A stretch of 64,000 bases of DNA from Streptomonospora sp. PA3 (GCF_009728995.1 NZ_VTZW01000023.1:186711-250710); one strand, 5' to 3'; shown: positions 26,035-35,938, counted from the stretch's first letter. The notes: generated by a model not told the origin, from the sequence alone. A program made the numbers and translations.

Positions 26035-27633
26035 GTGGCGATGACAGCCGCCGCGGCGCAGGACGGGGCCGGGGCGGTCGGCCCCATCCTGCGCACCCGC
26101 GGCCTCACCAAGCGCTTCCCCGGGGTGCTGGCGCTCGACGGTGTGGACTTCGACCTCTCCCCCGGCGAGGTGCACGCCCTGGTCGGCGAGAACGGGGCGG
26201 GCAAGTCGACGCTGATCAAGGTGCTCACCGGAGTCCACGCCCCCGACTCCGGCGAGGTGCGCTACCGGGGGGCGCCCGTGCGCTTCGAGACGCCGCTGCG
26301 CGCCCAGCAGGCGGGGATCTCCACCATCTACCAGGAGGTGAACCTGATTCCGCTGCTCAGCGTGGCGCGCAACCTGTTCCTGGGACGCGAACCGCGGCGG
26401 CTGGGGCTGATCGACTTCGGACGGATGCACCGCGACGCCGCCCGCATCCTGCACGACTACGGGGTGGAGGTCGACGTGACCCGGCCCCTGGACCGGCTGT
26501 CCATGGGCGCGCGGCAGATGGTGGCGCTGGCGCGCGCGGTGGTCGCCGACGCCCGCGTGGTCATCATGGACGAACCGACGTCGTCGCTGGAGCCGCGCGA
26601 GGTCGAGACCCTGTTCTCGGTGATCGGCGGGCTGCGCGAGCGCGGCATCACGGTGGTCTACGTCAGCCACCGGCTGGACGAGCTGTACCGGATCTGCGAC
26701 CGGGTCACCGTGCTGCGCGACGGCCGCGTGGTGCACACGGGTGCCATGGCCGGCCTGGAGCGGCTGCGGCTGATCTCGCTGATGCTGGGCCGGGAGATGG
26801 CGCAGGTCGAGCGGCAGGGCGCCACCACCTTCGGCGGCGCCCACGAGCAGCGGGCGGCCGAGCCGGTGCTGGTGGCCGAAGGGCTCGACGCGCACCGGCG
26901 GCTGCACGGCGTCTCGCTGGCGATCCACCCCGGCGAGGTGCTGGGCCTGGGCGGGCTGCTGGGCTCGGGGCGCACGGAGACCGCCCGCGCCATCGCCGGT
27001 GCGCTGCCGCTGCGCTCGGGCCGGGTCGCCGTCGCGGGGGTGCCGCTGCGCCGCCGGTCGGCGGCCGCGGCGATCCGCGCCGGGATCAGCATGCTGCCCG
27101 AGGACCGCAAGGGCGAGGGCATCGTCCCGGAGCTGTCGGTACGGGAGAACATCGCGCTGGCGGCGATGCCGCGCCTGGCCCGCTTCGGGCTGGTCTCCGA
27201 GCGGCGCATCGACCGCGTGGTCGAGGTGTTCGTCGAGCGGCTGCGCATCAAGTGCGCCGGGACCCGGCAGAAGGTCGCCGAGCTTTCCGGCGGCAACCAG
27301 CAGAAGGTGCTGCTGGCCCGGTGGCTGGCGCTCAACCCGAAGGTGCTGCTGCTCGACGAGCCCACGCGCGGCATCGACGTCGGAGCCAAGGCCGAGGTGC
27401 AGCGCCTGGTCGACGAACTGGCCGCCGAAGGGCTGGGCGTCATGCTCATCTCCTCGGACCTGGAGGAGCTGATCGAGGGCGCCGACAGGGTGGTGGTGCT
27501 CAAGGACGGCGCCGTCGTGGGCGAGCTGAGCGGCGGTGAGGTGAGCGAGGGCGCGCTGATGCAGGCCATCGCCCGGGCCGGCCGAGCCGGTGCCGGCGGC
27601 GATGCGGGCGCGGACCGGGAGGTGGAGCCGTGA
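26035..27633 (+). CDS. ytfR: Sugar ABC importer ATPase with two nucleotide domains (YtfR-like)
   Basis: Protein of 532 residues with two fused ATPase halves. The first has Walker A GENGAGKST and LSMGARQMVALARAV. The second is degenerate at Walker A (GLLGSGRTE) but has LSGGNQQKVLLARWL, as is normal for the RbsA/XylG/YtfR group. It powers uptake with the two permeases downstream. The GTG start has GGGAGG at five bases; ATG two codons later is an alternative. Its stop overlaps the next start (GTGA). Confidence 0.88.
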   Translation: MAMTAAAAQDGAGAVGPILRTRGLTKRFPGVLALDGVDFDLSPGEVHALVGENGAGKSTLIKVLTGVHAPDSGEVRYRGAPVRFETPLRAQQAGISTIYQEVNLIPLLSVARNLFLGREPRRLGLIDFGRMHRDAARILHDYGVEVDVTRPLDRLSMGARQMVALARAVVADARVVIMDEPTSSLEPREVETLFSVIGGLRERGITVVYVSHRLDELYRICDRVTVLRDGRVVHTGAMAGLERLRLISLMLGREMAQVERQGATTFGGAHEQRAAEPVLVAEGLDAHRRLHGVSLAIHPGEVLGLGGLLGSGRTETARAIAGALPLRSGRVAVAGVPLRRRSAAAAIRAGISMLPEDRKGEGIVPELSVRENIALAAMPRLARFGLVSERRIDRVVEVFVERLRIKCAGTRQKVAELSGGNQQKVLLARWLALNPKVLLLDEPTRGIDVGAKAEVQRLVDELAAEGLGVMLISSDLEELIEGADRVVVLKDGAVVGELSGGEVSEGALMQAIARAGRAGAGGDAGADREVEP

Positions 27634-28592
27634 CAGCGGTGGACGTGCCGGCTGTATGCGGGGACCGCGAGCGGGTCATCGGCTGGCTGCAGGAGTACGG
27701 CGTCTACGTCGGCGTCGCGGCCCTGCTGGTGTTCAACATCGCCTTCACGCCGCACTTCCTGTCGGTGGAGAACTTCCGCACCCAGGCGGTGCAGGTCACC
27801 CCGGTCCTCATCCTCTCCCTGGGGATGGCGCTGGTCATCGCCACCGGCGGCATCGACCTGTCGGTGGGGTCGGTGATGGCGCTGGCGGCGGCGATGATCT
27901 CGCTGTACCTGGGCTACGGGCCGGTGGCGGCGATCCTGGTCGCCCTGGTGGCGGGCGCCGCGGCGGGCGCGGTCAACGGCGCCCTGGTGGCCTTCGCCGG
28001 TGTGCAGGCGATCGTGGCGACGCTGGCGATGATGATCGGCGGGCGCGGGCTGTCGCTGGTGCTGCTGCCCCAGCTCGACGGGATCCGCAACGCGGGCATC
28101 CGCGAGCTGGGCGCGGGCGACCTGCTGGGCGTCCCCTACCTGGTGTGGGTGTCGGCGGCGCTGATCGCTGTGGTGGCCTTCGTCGTGCGGCGCACCGTCT
28201 TCGGCCGCAGGCTCGTGGCCATCGGCGGCAACCGCCGCGCCAGCGAACTGTCGGGCCTGCCGGTGCGGCGGACCCTGCTGGCCGTCTACATGCTGTGCGG
28301 CCTGTTCGCGGCCGTGGCGGGCGTGCTGGCCACCGCGCGGCTCCAGGCCAGCGACCCCAACTCCATCGGGCAACTGATCGAACTGTCGGCGATCACGGCC
28401 GTGGTCGTCGGCGGTACGCCGCTGCAGGGCGGCCGGATGCGGGTCGCCGGCACCGTGGCCGGCGCGGTCCTGATGCAGCTGCTCGTGTCGACCCTGATCA
28501 AGCACGACCTGCCGCCGTCGTGGACGCAGATCGCCCAGACCGCGGTGATCATCGCGGCCGTCTACGTGGCGAGGGAACGGGGGAGGAGATGA
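27630..28592 (+). CDS. ytfT: Sugar ABC importer permease 1 (YtfT-like)
   Basis: Protein of 320 residues with eight to ten membrane helices. The family signature LVIATGGIDLSVGSVMALAA is present, as is AIGGNRRASELSGLPV, the loop that contacts the ATPase. GTG start overlaps the ATPase stop and its own stop overlaps the next ATG, so the three are translationally coupled. Confidence 0.88.
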   Translation: MTAVDVPAVCGDRERVIGWLQEYGVYVGVAALLVFNIAFTPHFLSVENFRTQAVQVTPVLILSLGMALVIATGGIDLSVGSVMALAAAMISLYLGYGPVAAILVALVAGAAAGAVNGALVAFAGVQAIVATLAMMIGGRGLSLVLLPQLDGIRNAGIRELGAGDLLGVPYLVWVSAALIAVVAFVVRRTVFGRRLVAIGGNRRASELSGLPVRRTLLAVYMLCGLFAAVAGVLATARLQASDPNSIGQLIELSAITAVVVGGTPLQGGRMRVAGTVAGAVLMQLLVSTLIKHDLPPSWTQIAQTAVIIAAVYVARERGRR

Positions 28593-29653
28593 CGGCGGTG
28601 GAGCGTACGGGCACGGCGGCGCCCAGGGAGGCCGCTTCGGAGCCGGGCGGCCCGGGCGGTCGGCGCCCGTTCCGGGGCATCGGGAGCGGCGGGGCGCCAG
28701 CCGGCGGGTCGGCGACCGACTTCGTGCAGCGGCACGGCGCGCTGGTGGTCCTGGTGGCGGTGCTGGCCGGTGCGGCGCTGGCCTTCGACGGCTTCCTGGG
28801 CGTGGGCAACCTGAACCACATCGCGGTGGGCGCGGCGTTCCCCGCGATCATCGCGCTGGGCATGACGTTCGTGATCATCACCGGCGGCATCGACCTGTCG
28901 GTGGGCACGGTCTTCGGGCTGGCCGGGGTGCTGGCGGCGTGGGCGTCGCAGTACGGCAGCCTGGCCGCGCTCGCGCTGCCGCTTTCGGTGTGCGCTCTGA
29001 TCGGGATGCTCAACGGGGTGCTCATCGCCCGCGCGCGCCTGGCCCCGTTCATCGTCACGCTGGCGACCATGCTGGGCGCGTGGGGACTGATGCTGGCGGT
29101 GTCCGACGAGGGCACCGAGACCTATGTGATCCCCGATGGGCTCGCCTTGACCCCGCTGGTGCAGGACCGCTTCCTGGGGATCGGCTACCCGGTCTTCGCG
29201 GTGCTCGCCCTCTTCGCGGCCGGGGGGATCCTGCTGCGGCGCACCGGGTGGGGCCAGCAGGTCTACGCCGTGGGCGGCAACGAGGACGCGGCCGCGCTGA
29301 TGGGGGTTCCGGTGGCCCGCACCAAGATCGCCGCTTACACGCTCTCCGGCCTGCTCGCGGGGCTCGCCGGGGCGCTGAACGCGGTGTGGCTGGGGTCGGG
29401 GGTGACGATCTTCGGTATCGGCATCGAGTTGGACGCCATCTCGGCGGTGGTCATCGGCGGTACGCTGCTGGTCGGCGGCTACGGGTTCGTGTCGGGGTCG
29501 CTGGTGGGCGTGCTGCTGCTGGAGTCGATCCAGCACATCATTAACGCGATCAGCGGCCTGACCTCGGCCTACCAGCAGGTGGTCAGCGGCGCGTTCCTGA
29601 TCGCGGTGGTGCTCGCGCAGAACTACCTCAGCAGGAGGAAGCGGCCGGGCTGA
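28589..29653 (+). CDS. yjfF: Sugar ABC importer permease 2 (YjfF-like)
   Basis: Protein of 354 residues. A Pro/Gly-rich polar leader of about 45 residues precedes the membrane part, longer than usual. The signatures FVIITGGIDLSVGTVFGL and AVGGNEDAAALMGVPV match the partner permease. Together with YtfT it forms a heterodimeric channel. Start ATG within ATGA overlap, after GGGGGAGG. Confidence 0.87.
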   Translation: MTAVERTGTAAPREAASEPGGPGGRRPFRGIGSGGAPAGGSATDFVQRHGALVVLVAVLAGAALAFDGFLGVGNLNHIAVGAAFPAIIALGMTFVIITGGIDLSVGTVFGLAGVLAAWASQYGSLAALALPLSVCALIGMLNGVLIARARLAPFIVTLATMLGAWGLMLAVSDEGTETYVIPDGLALTPLVQDRFLGIGYPVFAVLALFAAGGILLRRTGWGQQVYAVGGNEDAAALMGVPVARTKIAAYTLSGLLAGLAGALNAVWLGSGVTIFGIGIELDAISAVVIGGTLLVGGYGFVSGSLVGVLLLESIQHIINAISGLTSAYQQVVSGAFLIAVVLAQNYLSRRKRPG

Positions 29654-29758
29654 GGCGGCGGCCGGCGGCGGGCCCGCGGCTGCGCGCGGCCAGGCGCGCG
29701 GCGATGCCGCCGGCCGGCTCGTCGGGGGCGGCCGCGGACGGCGCTTGGACAGGCGCGG

Positions 29759-30250
29759 TCATCCCCGCGTGTGCGTCTCCTGCAGATGCAGCCAGCGCAG
29801 CCCGTGCGGCGTGTCGGGGTCGCGGCGGAAAACCGCGGTGCAGCGGCGGGAGCGCGCACCGGGTGCGTCCAGGTGGCGTTCCAGGAACGAGCCGACGACG
29901 ACCTCCCTATCCGCCGCGACCAGCCGCACGTCCTCGATGCGGATTCGCAGGCCCGGAGAGCGGCCGCGGGCGCCCGCGAACGCCTCCAGCACTGCCTGCC
30001 GCTCGGCCGTACCGCCGTCGGCGCCGACGAACGAGAAGTCGGGCGCCTGAGCCCGGGCGAACAGCTCGGCGTCCGCGTCGGCGGCCGCGCTGGAACCGGC
30101 GAACCACCGTTCGATCACCGCGTGCAGCCGCTCCGCCTCCGCGCGGACGGCGCCGAGGTCGGCATCGAGTCCGGTGTCGGCTCCGGCGTTCCCGGGCGCT
30201 TCTGCGGCCGTCCGGGCTCCCGGGCCGTTCGGGTGACTGGTGGTGGACAT
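29759..30250 (-). CDS. SnoaL/DUF4440-like NTF2-fold protein
   Basis: Protein of 163 residues. After a disordered Ala/Gly-rich head of about 35 residues comes a helix-strand pattern with LFARAQAPDFSFVGADGGTAERQAVL and a closing RWLHLQETH, typical of NTF2-like proteins that bind small hydrophobic ligands or act as small isomerases. No specific function. It diverges from an AraC regulator 105 bases away, which may control it. Confidence 0.7.
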   Translation of the reverse strand: MSTTSHPNGPGARTAAEAPGNAGADTGLDADLGAVRAEAERLHAVIERWFAGSSAAADADAELFARAQAPDFSFVGADGGTAERQAVLEAFAGARGRSPGLRIRIEDVRLVAADREVVVGSFLERHLDAPGARSRRCTAVFRRDPDTPHGLRWLHLQETHTRG

Positions 30251-30355
30251 GGGAAGCGGTCCCCTCTCCTGGTCGGTTCCGTGCACGGCCCAGTGTCGGT
30301 CCGGTACCGGCGTAGGATCGATAAACCGAGATCCGCGCATCCTTAAGAACCGTCC

Positions 30356-31333
30356 ATGGACACCGAGACCGACCTTCTCAGCGAACTCCTGGCGCCGCTG
30401 CGGCTGCGCGGCGTCTTCTACAGCCGGTGGAGTGCGCGGGCCCCCTGGGGCGTGGCCGGTGACGGCGAGGACTGCGCGCTGCTGCACTACGTCCACCGGA
30501 GCGAGTGTGCCGTGGAGATGCCTGACGGGACGGCGCTGCGGCTGGCCGCCGGGGACCTCGCGGTGTTCCCGCACGGCACGGCCCACCGGGTGGCCGACCG
30601 GCCGGGGCGCGCCGCGGTCGCGCTCTCCGACCTGCTGCCCCGCCGCCCTCCCGGCGCCGTGCGCGCCGTGGAGATCGGCGGCTCGGGCCCGGCCGCGCTG
30701 GTGCTGTGCGGCGGACTGCACTACGACCGCGCCGCGGCGGCGCCGCTGTACCGCGGGCTGCCGCCGGTGCTCGTGCTGGAGGGGGCCGCGGTCGCGCGCG
30801 AGCCGCTGCTGGCCGACACGCTGCGCCGGCTGGCCGAGGGGTCCGCGCACACCGGGCCCGGCGGGCGGCTGGTCGCGCTGCGCGCCTTCGAGCTGGTCTT
30901 CGTGCTGGCGCTGCGCGGTGCGATCGGCGCGGATCCGCCGCTGATGCGCGCGCTGGGCGACCCGGTGGTGCGCCCGGGCCTGCTGGCCGTCCAGACACGA
31001 TTCGCCGAGCCGTGGACGGTGCGGTCGCTGGCCGCGGAGGCCGGGGTGGGGCGGTCGCTGTTCGCCGCCCGGTTCCGCTCGCTTGTCGGGCAGGCGCCGA
31101 TGAGCCACCTCACTCAGCGCCGGATGCAGGAGGCCGCGCGGCTGCTGACCGAGACGTCGCTGCCCCAGGAGCAGGTGGCGCGCCGCGTCGGCTTCGCCTC
31201 GGCCACCGGCTTCCATCTGGCGTTCCGCCGCGCGTTCGGCGCCACTCCGGGCGAGTACCGCCGGCGCGGCGGGGCGCCGGATCCGGGCGGCGGCGACGGG
31301 CCCCGCACCGGCGCCGCGCCCTGGTCCGGCTGA
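30356..31333 (+). CDS. AraC-family regulator with cupin sensor
   Basis: Protein of 325 residues. The first 170 form a cupin-like sensor (VFPHGTAHRVADRP), and residues about 220-310 hold the double helix-turn-helix with WTVRSLAAEAGVGRSLFAARF and VARRVGFASATGFHLAFRRAFG. Pro/Gly-rich tail. Proteins of this form (AraC_binding_2 type) often regulate one neighbouring detoxification gene; the divergent SnoaL-like gene is the natural candidate. Start ATG without a strong ribosome site. Confidence 0.82.
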   Translation: MDTETDLLSELLAPLRLRGVFYSRWSARAPWGVAGDGEDCALLHYVHRSECAVEMPDGTALRLAAGDLAVFPHGTAHRVADRPGRAAVALSDLLPRRPPGAVRAVEIGGSGPAALVLCGGLHYDRAAAAPLYRGLPPVLVLEGAAVAREPLLADTLRRLAEGSAHTGPGGRLVALRAFELVFVLALRGAIGADPPLMRALGDPVVRPGLLAVQTRFAEPWTVRSLAAEAGVGRSLFAARFRSLVGQAPMSHLTQRRMQEAARLLTETSLPQEQVARRVGFASATGFHLAFRRAFGATPGEYRRRGGAPDPGGGDGPRTGAAPWSG

Positions 31334-31436
31334 TGCCCGCGGGTCGGCGCGACGGCGGCTGCGTCCGGCGCCGGCTCCGCCGAGAGCCGCGGCGGCGCCC
31401 CAGTTAGCGGGACCGCTCCGGCCCGGCGGCGGGTGC

Positions 31437-32540
31437 TCAGACCGCGAGTGGGGTCTCCGCGGCGGTGTCGAACCCGCCGAGGTGGTCGCGGAGCCGGCGG
31501 ACCGCGGTGCGGCCGGCCCGGTTGGCACCGATGGTGCTGGCGGTGGGGCCGTAGCCGATCAGGTGGACGCGCGGGTCCGCGACGGCCGTGGTGCCCTCCA
31601 CGCGGATCCCGCCGCCGGGCTCGCGCAGGTTCAGCGGCCCCAGGTGGGCGACACTCGGCCGGAAGCCCGTGGCCCACAGCAGGGCGTCGGCCGGCACGAA
31701 CCGGCCGTCGTCCCAGGCCACGCCTTCGGGGGTCACCCGATCGAAGACGCGCTCCAGCACGACGCGGCCGTCGTCGAGGGCGCGGGAGAGCTCCGGGGGC
31801 AGGTGCAGGCCGGTCGCGCTGACGACGCTGCCGGGCTGCTCGCCGCGCCGGACCCGTTCGGCGATCACCGCCACGGAGGCGCGCCCGCGCTCCGGGGTGA
31901 AGGGGCCGCTCATGAGGTTGAGCGGGCGGCGGGTCACCCAGGTGATGCTGCGCGCGACCCCCACCAGGTCCACCAGCATGTCCGCGGCGGAACCCCCGCC
32001 GCCGACCACCACCACGCGCTGTCCGGCGAACTCGGCGCCGCCCGCGAAGTCGGCGGTGTGCAGCTGGCGCCCCAGGAAGGACGAACGGCCGGGGAAGTGC
32101 GGCCAGAACGGGCGCTCCCAGGTCCCCGTCGCGTTGATCAGGCCGCGCGCCGACCAGGTGCCCTCGGTGGTCTCCACCAGCAGCCGCCCGTCGGGGCCCT
32201 CGCGGACCCGGCGCACACTCACGGGGCGGTGCACGCGCAGGTCGAACTCGCGCTCGTAGGCGGCGAAGTACCGCGGGACGACCGCGTTCACCGGGGCGGG
32301 GCGGTCGGGCGGGGTCCAGGGCATGCCGGGCAGGGAGTGCACCCCGTTCACCGTCTCGGTGGTGAGGGTGTCCCACCGGTGCCGCCAGGCGCCTCCGGGT
32401 CCGGTGTTGTGGTCCAGGACCGCGAAACCGCGTCCGGGCTCCAGCCCGGCACGCCGCAGGTAGTAGGCGCCGGACAGCCCCGCCTGTCCCGCGCCGGCAA
32501 CCACGACCTCCACCGGCCGCGCCGCTTCGCCTCGCGTCAC
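31437..32540 (-). CDS. FAD/NADPH-dependent monooxygenase (CzcO-like)
   Basis: Protein of 367 residues from a GTG with GGAG at five bases. It has VVVAGAGQAGLSGAYYLRRAG for FAD, a VVVVGGGGSAADMLVDL NADPH motif, and LWATGFRPS, the flavin monooxygenase set. It is similar in plan to arsO but not close to metal genes; the substrate is unknown. A much longer open frame upstream is chance. It diverges from the GH5 importer operon over 250 bases, in which AATTAG occurs twice around TGATCACA, a possible but unproven control site. Confidence 0.78.
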   Translation of the reverse strand: MTRGEAARPVEVVVAGAGQAGLSGAYYLRRAGLEPGRGFAVLDHNTGPGGAWRHRWDTLTTETVNGVHSLPGMPWTPPDRPAPVNAVVPRYFAAYEREFDLRVHRPVSVRRVREGPDGRLLVETTEGTWSARGLINATGTWERPFWPHFPGRSSFLGRQLHTADFAGGAEFAGQRVVVVGGGGSAADMLVDLVGVARSITWVTRRPLNLMSGPFTPERGRASVAVIAERVRRGEQPGSVVSATGLHLPPELSRALDDGRVVLERVFDRVTPEGVAWDDGRFVPADALLWATGFRPSVAHLGPLNLREPGGGIRVEGTTAVADPRVHLIGYGPTASTIGANRAGRTAVRRLRDHLGGFDTAAETPLAV

Positions 32541-32790
32541 GCAGACTCCAACAGCGCCGCCGCGGCGGCGATTCCGGTGCCCGGCCCGGCTTGTGCTGTG
32601 ACGGGGATCTCCCCCGCCCCTTGACCGCCGCTCACCACCCGAATTAGTTTGATCACAGCACAAATTAGCAGCGTCACAACGCCATTGCTCCGCGTCGCTT
32701 GGAGCAGTCCGTGTGCGAAGCGCCGCACCGCTACGGCCCCGACACCCCCGACGACGGTACGGCGCCGCGCACCGAGCACGAAGGACGCCC

Positions 32791-34086
32791 ATGGCCAGGG
32801 AACTCTCCCGCCGCCACCTGCTCTCCGCGGGATCGGCGGCCTCGCTCTCCCTGCTGATGTCCGGCTGCGGATTCGGCATCGGCAGCTCCCGGACGAGCAC
32901 GGGAGCCACAATCTGGGACATATCCACCGGAAGCGAACAAGAGTTGCTCAACGAGGTCGCCCGGCGCTTCAACGCGCGCTACGGCGGACCCTCCGTCACC
33001 GTCCAGTACTTCCAGAACGACCCCTACAAGAACCGGCTGCGGACCTCGATGATCTCGGGAACACCGCCCGAGGTCTTCCACAACTGGGGCGGCGGCCAGC
33101 TCAAGGCGTTCGTCGACGCCGGAGAGGCGGCGCCCATCCCGCCGTCGGTCGGCACGGACCGCTACTTTCCGTCGGTGATGAACGCGGTGACCTTCGACGG
33201 ACGCGTCTACAGCGTCCCCAAGTCGGGCACCGCGCCGAAGGTCTTCTTCTACAACACCGACCTCTTCGCCGAGCACGGCCTGCGCCCGCCGGCCACCTGG
33301 AGCGACCTGCTGGAGGCGGTCGAGGTGCTCTCCGACGCGGGGCTGACCCCGATCTCGCTCGCGGGCCAGAACCTGTGGACGAACATGATGTACCTGGAGT
33401 ACCTCGTCAACCGCCTGGCCGACCGGGAGCCCCTGCAGGCCGTGCTCGCCGGCGAGCCCGGAGCCTGGTCCCACCCGGCCTTCGAGCGGGCCGTCGCCAT
33501 GATCCAGGAGCTCGTGGCCGCCGGGGCGTTCCCGGACGGGTTCGCCGCGATCAACGCCGACACCAACCAGGACACCCAGCTGGTGTACTCCGGGCGGGCG
33601 GCCATGCTGCTGCAGGGCGCGTGGAACTACCAGCGGTTCGTCACCGACGCCCCCGACTTCGCGGCCGACCGCCTGGGCTGGTTCCCCTTCCCCCGCGTCG
33701 AGGGCGCCGGCGGCTCCCCCGACGCCGTGGCCGGCAACCTCACCAACTTCTACGGGCTGACCAGCGCATCGCAGAACCGCGAGCACGCGGTCGCGTTCCT
33801 CGACGAGGCGATAATGAACGACTACATGGTCGATCGGCTGATCGGCCTGGGCCTGGCACCGCCCGTCACCGGAATCGAGGACCGGCTGGCACGCAGCGAC
33901 CGCTCCGACTGGCTGCTGTTCATCTACCGGCTGGTGGAGGGCGCCCCCTACTTCGACCTGTCCTGGGACCAGGCCCTGCCGCCCGAAGCCGCCCAGGAGC
34001 TGCTGACGAACATGGGCCGCGTGTTCGCCCGCAGCATCACCCCCGAGCAGTTCGCGCAGCGGATGAACCAGACCCTGGAGCCCTGA
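32791..34086 (+). CDS. Oligosaccharide-binding lipoprotein of an ABC importer
   Basis: Protein of 431 residues. The N-terminus has RRHLLSAG and lipobox LMSGC, so export may use Tat before lipid anchoring. The rest is a family 1 solute-binding protein (TSMISGTPPEVFHNWGGGQL, and VYSVPKSGTAPKVFFYN), the class that captures oligosaccharides. It leads an operon with two permeases and an intracellular GH5 enzyme. No ATPase is encoded; such systems usually share a common MsiK-type ATPase. AAGGA precedes the ATG. Confidence 0.87.
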   Translation: MARELSRRHLLSAGSAASLSLLMSGCGFGIGSSRTSTGATIWDISTGSEQELLNEVARRFNARYGGPSVTVQYFQNDPYKNRLRTSMISGTPPEVFHNWGGGQLKAFVDAGEAAPIPPSVGTDRYFPSVMNAVTFDGRVYSVPKSGTAPKVFFYNTDLFAEHGLRPPATWSDLLEAVEVLSDAGLTPISLAGQNLWTNMMYLEYLVNRLADREPLQAVLAGEPGAWSHPAFERAVAMIQELVAAGAFPDGFAAINADTNQDTQLVYSGRAAMLLQGAWNYQRFVTDAPDFAADRLGWFPFPRVEGAGGSPDAVAGNLTNFYGLTSASQNREHAVAFLDEAIMNDYMVDRLIGLGLAPPVTGIEDRLARSDRSDWLLFIYRLVEGAPYFDLSWDQALPPEAAQELLTNMGRVFARSITPEQFAQRMNQTLEP

Positions 34087-34162
34087 GCGCTCCCGCCCCG
34101 GGGCCCGCCCGGGACGGCGACGCCCCACGCCCACGCCACCCACCCCGACACAGGGGAGACTC

Positions 34163-35050
34163 GTGTCCGAACGACGTGACTGGCGCGCGCCGCTGCTGCT
34201 GACGCCGGCGCTGCTGTTCTTCTCCGTATTCGCCCTGGGACCGCTGATCGCCGCCCTGTGCCTGAGCTTCCTGCAGTGGAACGGGATCACTCCGCCGCAG
34301 TGGACCGGCCTGGACCACTGGGCCCGCGCGTTCACCGACCCGGCGACGCTGAACTCCATCAAGCTGACCCTGCTGGTGATCGCCCTGTCCTGGCTGCTCC
34401 AGACCCCGGCCGCCATCCTGCTGGGGGTGTTCCTGGCCGGACACCAGCGCTACCGGGCCGTCCTGGGCGTGTTCTACTTCCTGCCGCTGCTGTTCTCCGC
34501 CGTGGCGGTGGGGCTCATCTGGCAGGCGATCCTCAGCCCCCAGGGAGCGGTGAACTCGCTGCTGCGCGCGGCGGGGGCCGACGCGATCGCCCACCCCTGG
34601 CTGGGCGACTCCAGCACCGCCATATACGCGGTGATCGTCGTGATCGCCTGGCAGTTCATCCCGCTGCACACGCTGCTCTACCAGGCGGCCGTGCGCCAGA
34701 TCCCCCAGCAGTTCTACGAGGCCGCGCGCATCGACGGCGCGGGCAGGATCCGGCAGTTCTTCTCCATCACCCTGCCGCAGCTCAAGTACACCGTCATCAC
34801 GTCCTCGATCCTCATCGTGAACGGGTCGATCACCTACTTCGACATCGTCTTCATCCTCACCGGCGGAGGCCCGGAAGGCTCCACCCGGATCCTGCCCCTG
34901 CACATGTACATCACCGCTTTCCAGGAAACCCGGTTCGGGTACGGCAGCGCGATCGCGATCCTGATGGTCGCGCTCGGGCTCGCCTTCTCCCTCGTCCTGC
35001 TCCGGATCTCGGGTTTTTCGCGCATGGAGAGCCAGGCGGAGGGAGCCTAG
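34163..35050 (+). CDS. Oligosaccharide ABC permease, MalF-like
   Basis: Protein of 295 residues with six membrane helices. The ATPase-contact loop EAARIDGAGRIRQFFSITLPQL is the EAA motif of carbohydrate type I permeases. GTG start with GGGGAG. Six bases after its stop region the partner permease begins, so the pair is made from one message. Confidence 0.88.
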   Translation: MSERRDWRAPLLLTPALLFFSVFALGPLIAALCLSFLQWNGITPPQWTGLDHWARAFTDPATLNSIKLTLLVIALSWLLQTPAAILLGVFLAGHQRYRAVLGVFYFLPLLFSAVAVGLIWQAILSPQGAVNSLLRAAGADAIAHPWLGDSSTAIYAVIVVIAWQFIPLHTLLYQAAVRQIPQQFYEAARIDGAGRIRQFFSITLPQLKYTVITSSILIVNGSITYFDIVFILTGGGPEGSTRILPLHMYITAFQETRFGYGSAIAILMVALGLAFSLVLLRISGFSRMESQAEGA

Positions 35051-35053
35051 ACC

Positions 35054-35938
35054 TTGGCACGCACACACGGCGGTTCCGCCGAAGGAACCGGCGCCGCCGG
35101 CGACCGGCCCCCCACACGCCGCCCGCGGTGGTCCTTCCCGCTGGTGCCGCTGATGGGGATCGTCTGGTTCGCGGCGGCGTTCTACCCCGTCTACTACATG
35201 CTCATCAGCAGCCTGCGCGAGCAGGGCGACTACCTCGAAGGCAGCCCGTGGCTGCCGCCGCTGGAGCCGGTGCTGAGCAACTACGCCGCGGTCCTGCGCA
35301 GCGGGCTCGCGCTCTACTTCGCCAACAGCCTGTTCGTGGTCGCGCTGTCGGTGGCCCTGATCGTCTTCGTCAGCTTCCTGGCCGCCTACGCGATCGCGCG
35401 GATCCGCAGCCGCACCATGCGCGCCGTCTTCAACACCTTCCTGATGGGACTGGCCATCCCGCTGCAGGCGGCGATCATCCCCGTCTACCTGCTGATCGTG
35501 GAGCTGGGGCTGTACGACACCCTCTACGCCCTCATCCCGCCCCAGGTGGCCTTCGGCATCCCGCTGACGGTGCTGATCCTGGTGAACTTCATCCGCGACA
35601 TCCCCAACGAGCTCTTCGACGCGATGAAGCTCGACGGCGGCGGGCACCGGCGCACGCTGCGCACCCTGGTGCTGCCGCTTTCGCGTCCGGCGCTGGTGAC
35701 CGTGGTCATCTACAACGCGCTGCAGGCGTGGAACAACTTCCTGTTCCCCCTGGTGCTGACCCAGAGCGCGAACGTGCGGACGATCCCGCTGGCCCTGCAG
35801 CAGTTCCAGGGCCAGTACGGCGTCAACGTCCCCGGGCTGATGGCCGCGGTGCTGCTGTCCACGCTGCCCATCATCGTCCTCTACATCGTCGCCCGCAGGC
35901 AGCTCCTGGGGGGACTGGCTGCCGGTTTCGGCAGGTGA
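35054..35938 (+). CDS. Oligosaccharide ABC permease, MalG-like
   Basis: Protein of 294 residues with six helices and EAA-type loop ELFDAMKLDGGGHRRTLRTLVL. Start is TTG three bases after the previous stop, with GGAGGGAGC upstream. The helix FYPVYYMLISSLREQGDY and the ending ARRQLLGGLAAG are typical of the MalG/CUT1 group. Confidence 0.87.
   Translation: MARTHGGSAEGTGAAGDRPPTRRPRWSFPLVPLMGIVWFAAAFYPVYYMLISSLREQGDYLEGSPWLPPLEPVLSNYAAVLRSGLALYFANSLFVVALSVALIVFVSFLAAYAIARIRSRTMRAVFNTFLMGLAIPLQAAIIPVYLLIVELGLYDTLYALIPPQVAFGIPLTVLILVNFIRDIPNELFDAMKLDGGGHRRTLRTLVLPLSRPALVTVVIYNALQAWNNFLFPLVLTQSANVRTIPLALQQFQGQYGVNVPGLMAAVLLSTLPIIVLYIVARRQLLGGLAAGFGR

Noticed and set aside
21994-26928. Very long minus-strand open frame (over 1,600 codons)
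   Set aside because: It lies antisense to the GH2 enzyme, binding protein and ATPase, whose motifs are unmistakable. It is open only because of the GC-rich codon pattern.
32640-32680. AATTAG repeats around TGATCACA as a firm operator
   Set aside because: Short and imperfect; it could be ordinary promoter AT-richness, so it is only mentioned with the neighbouring gene.
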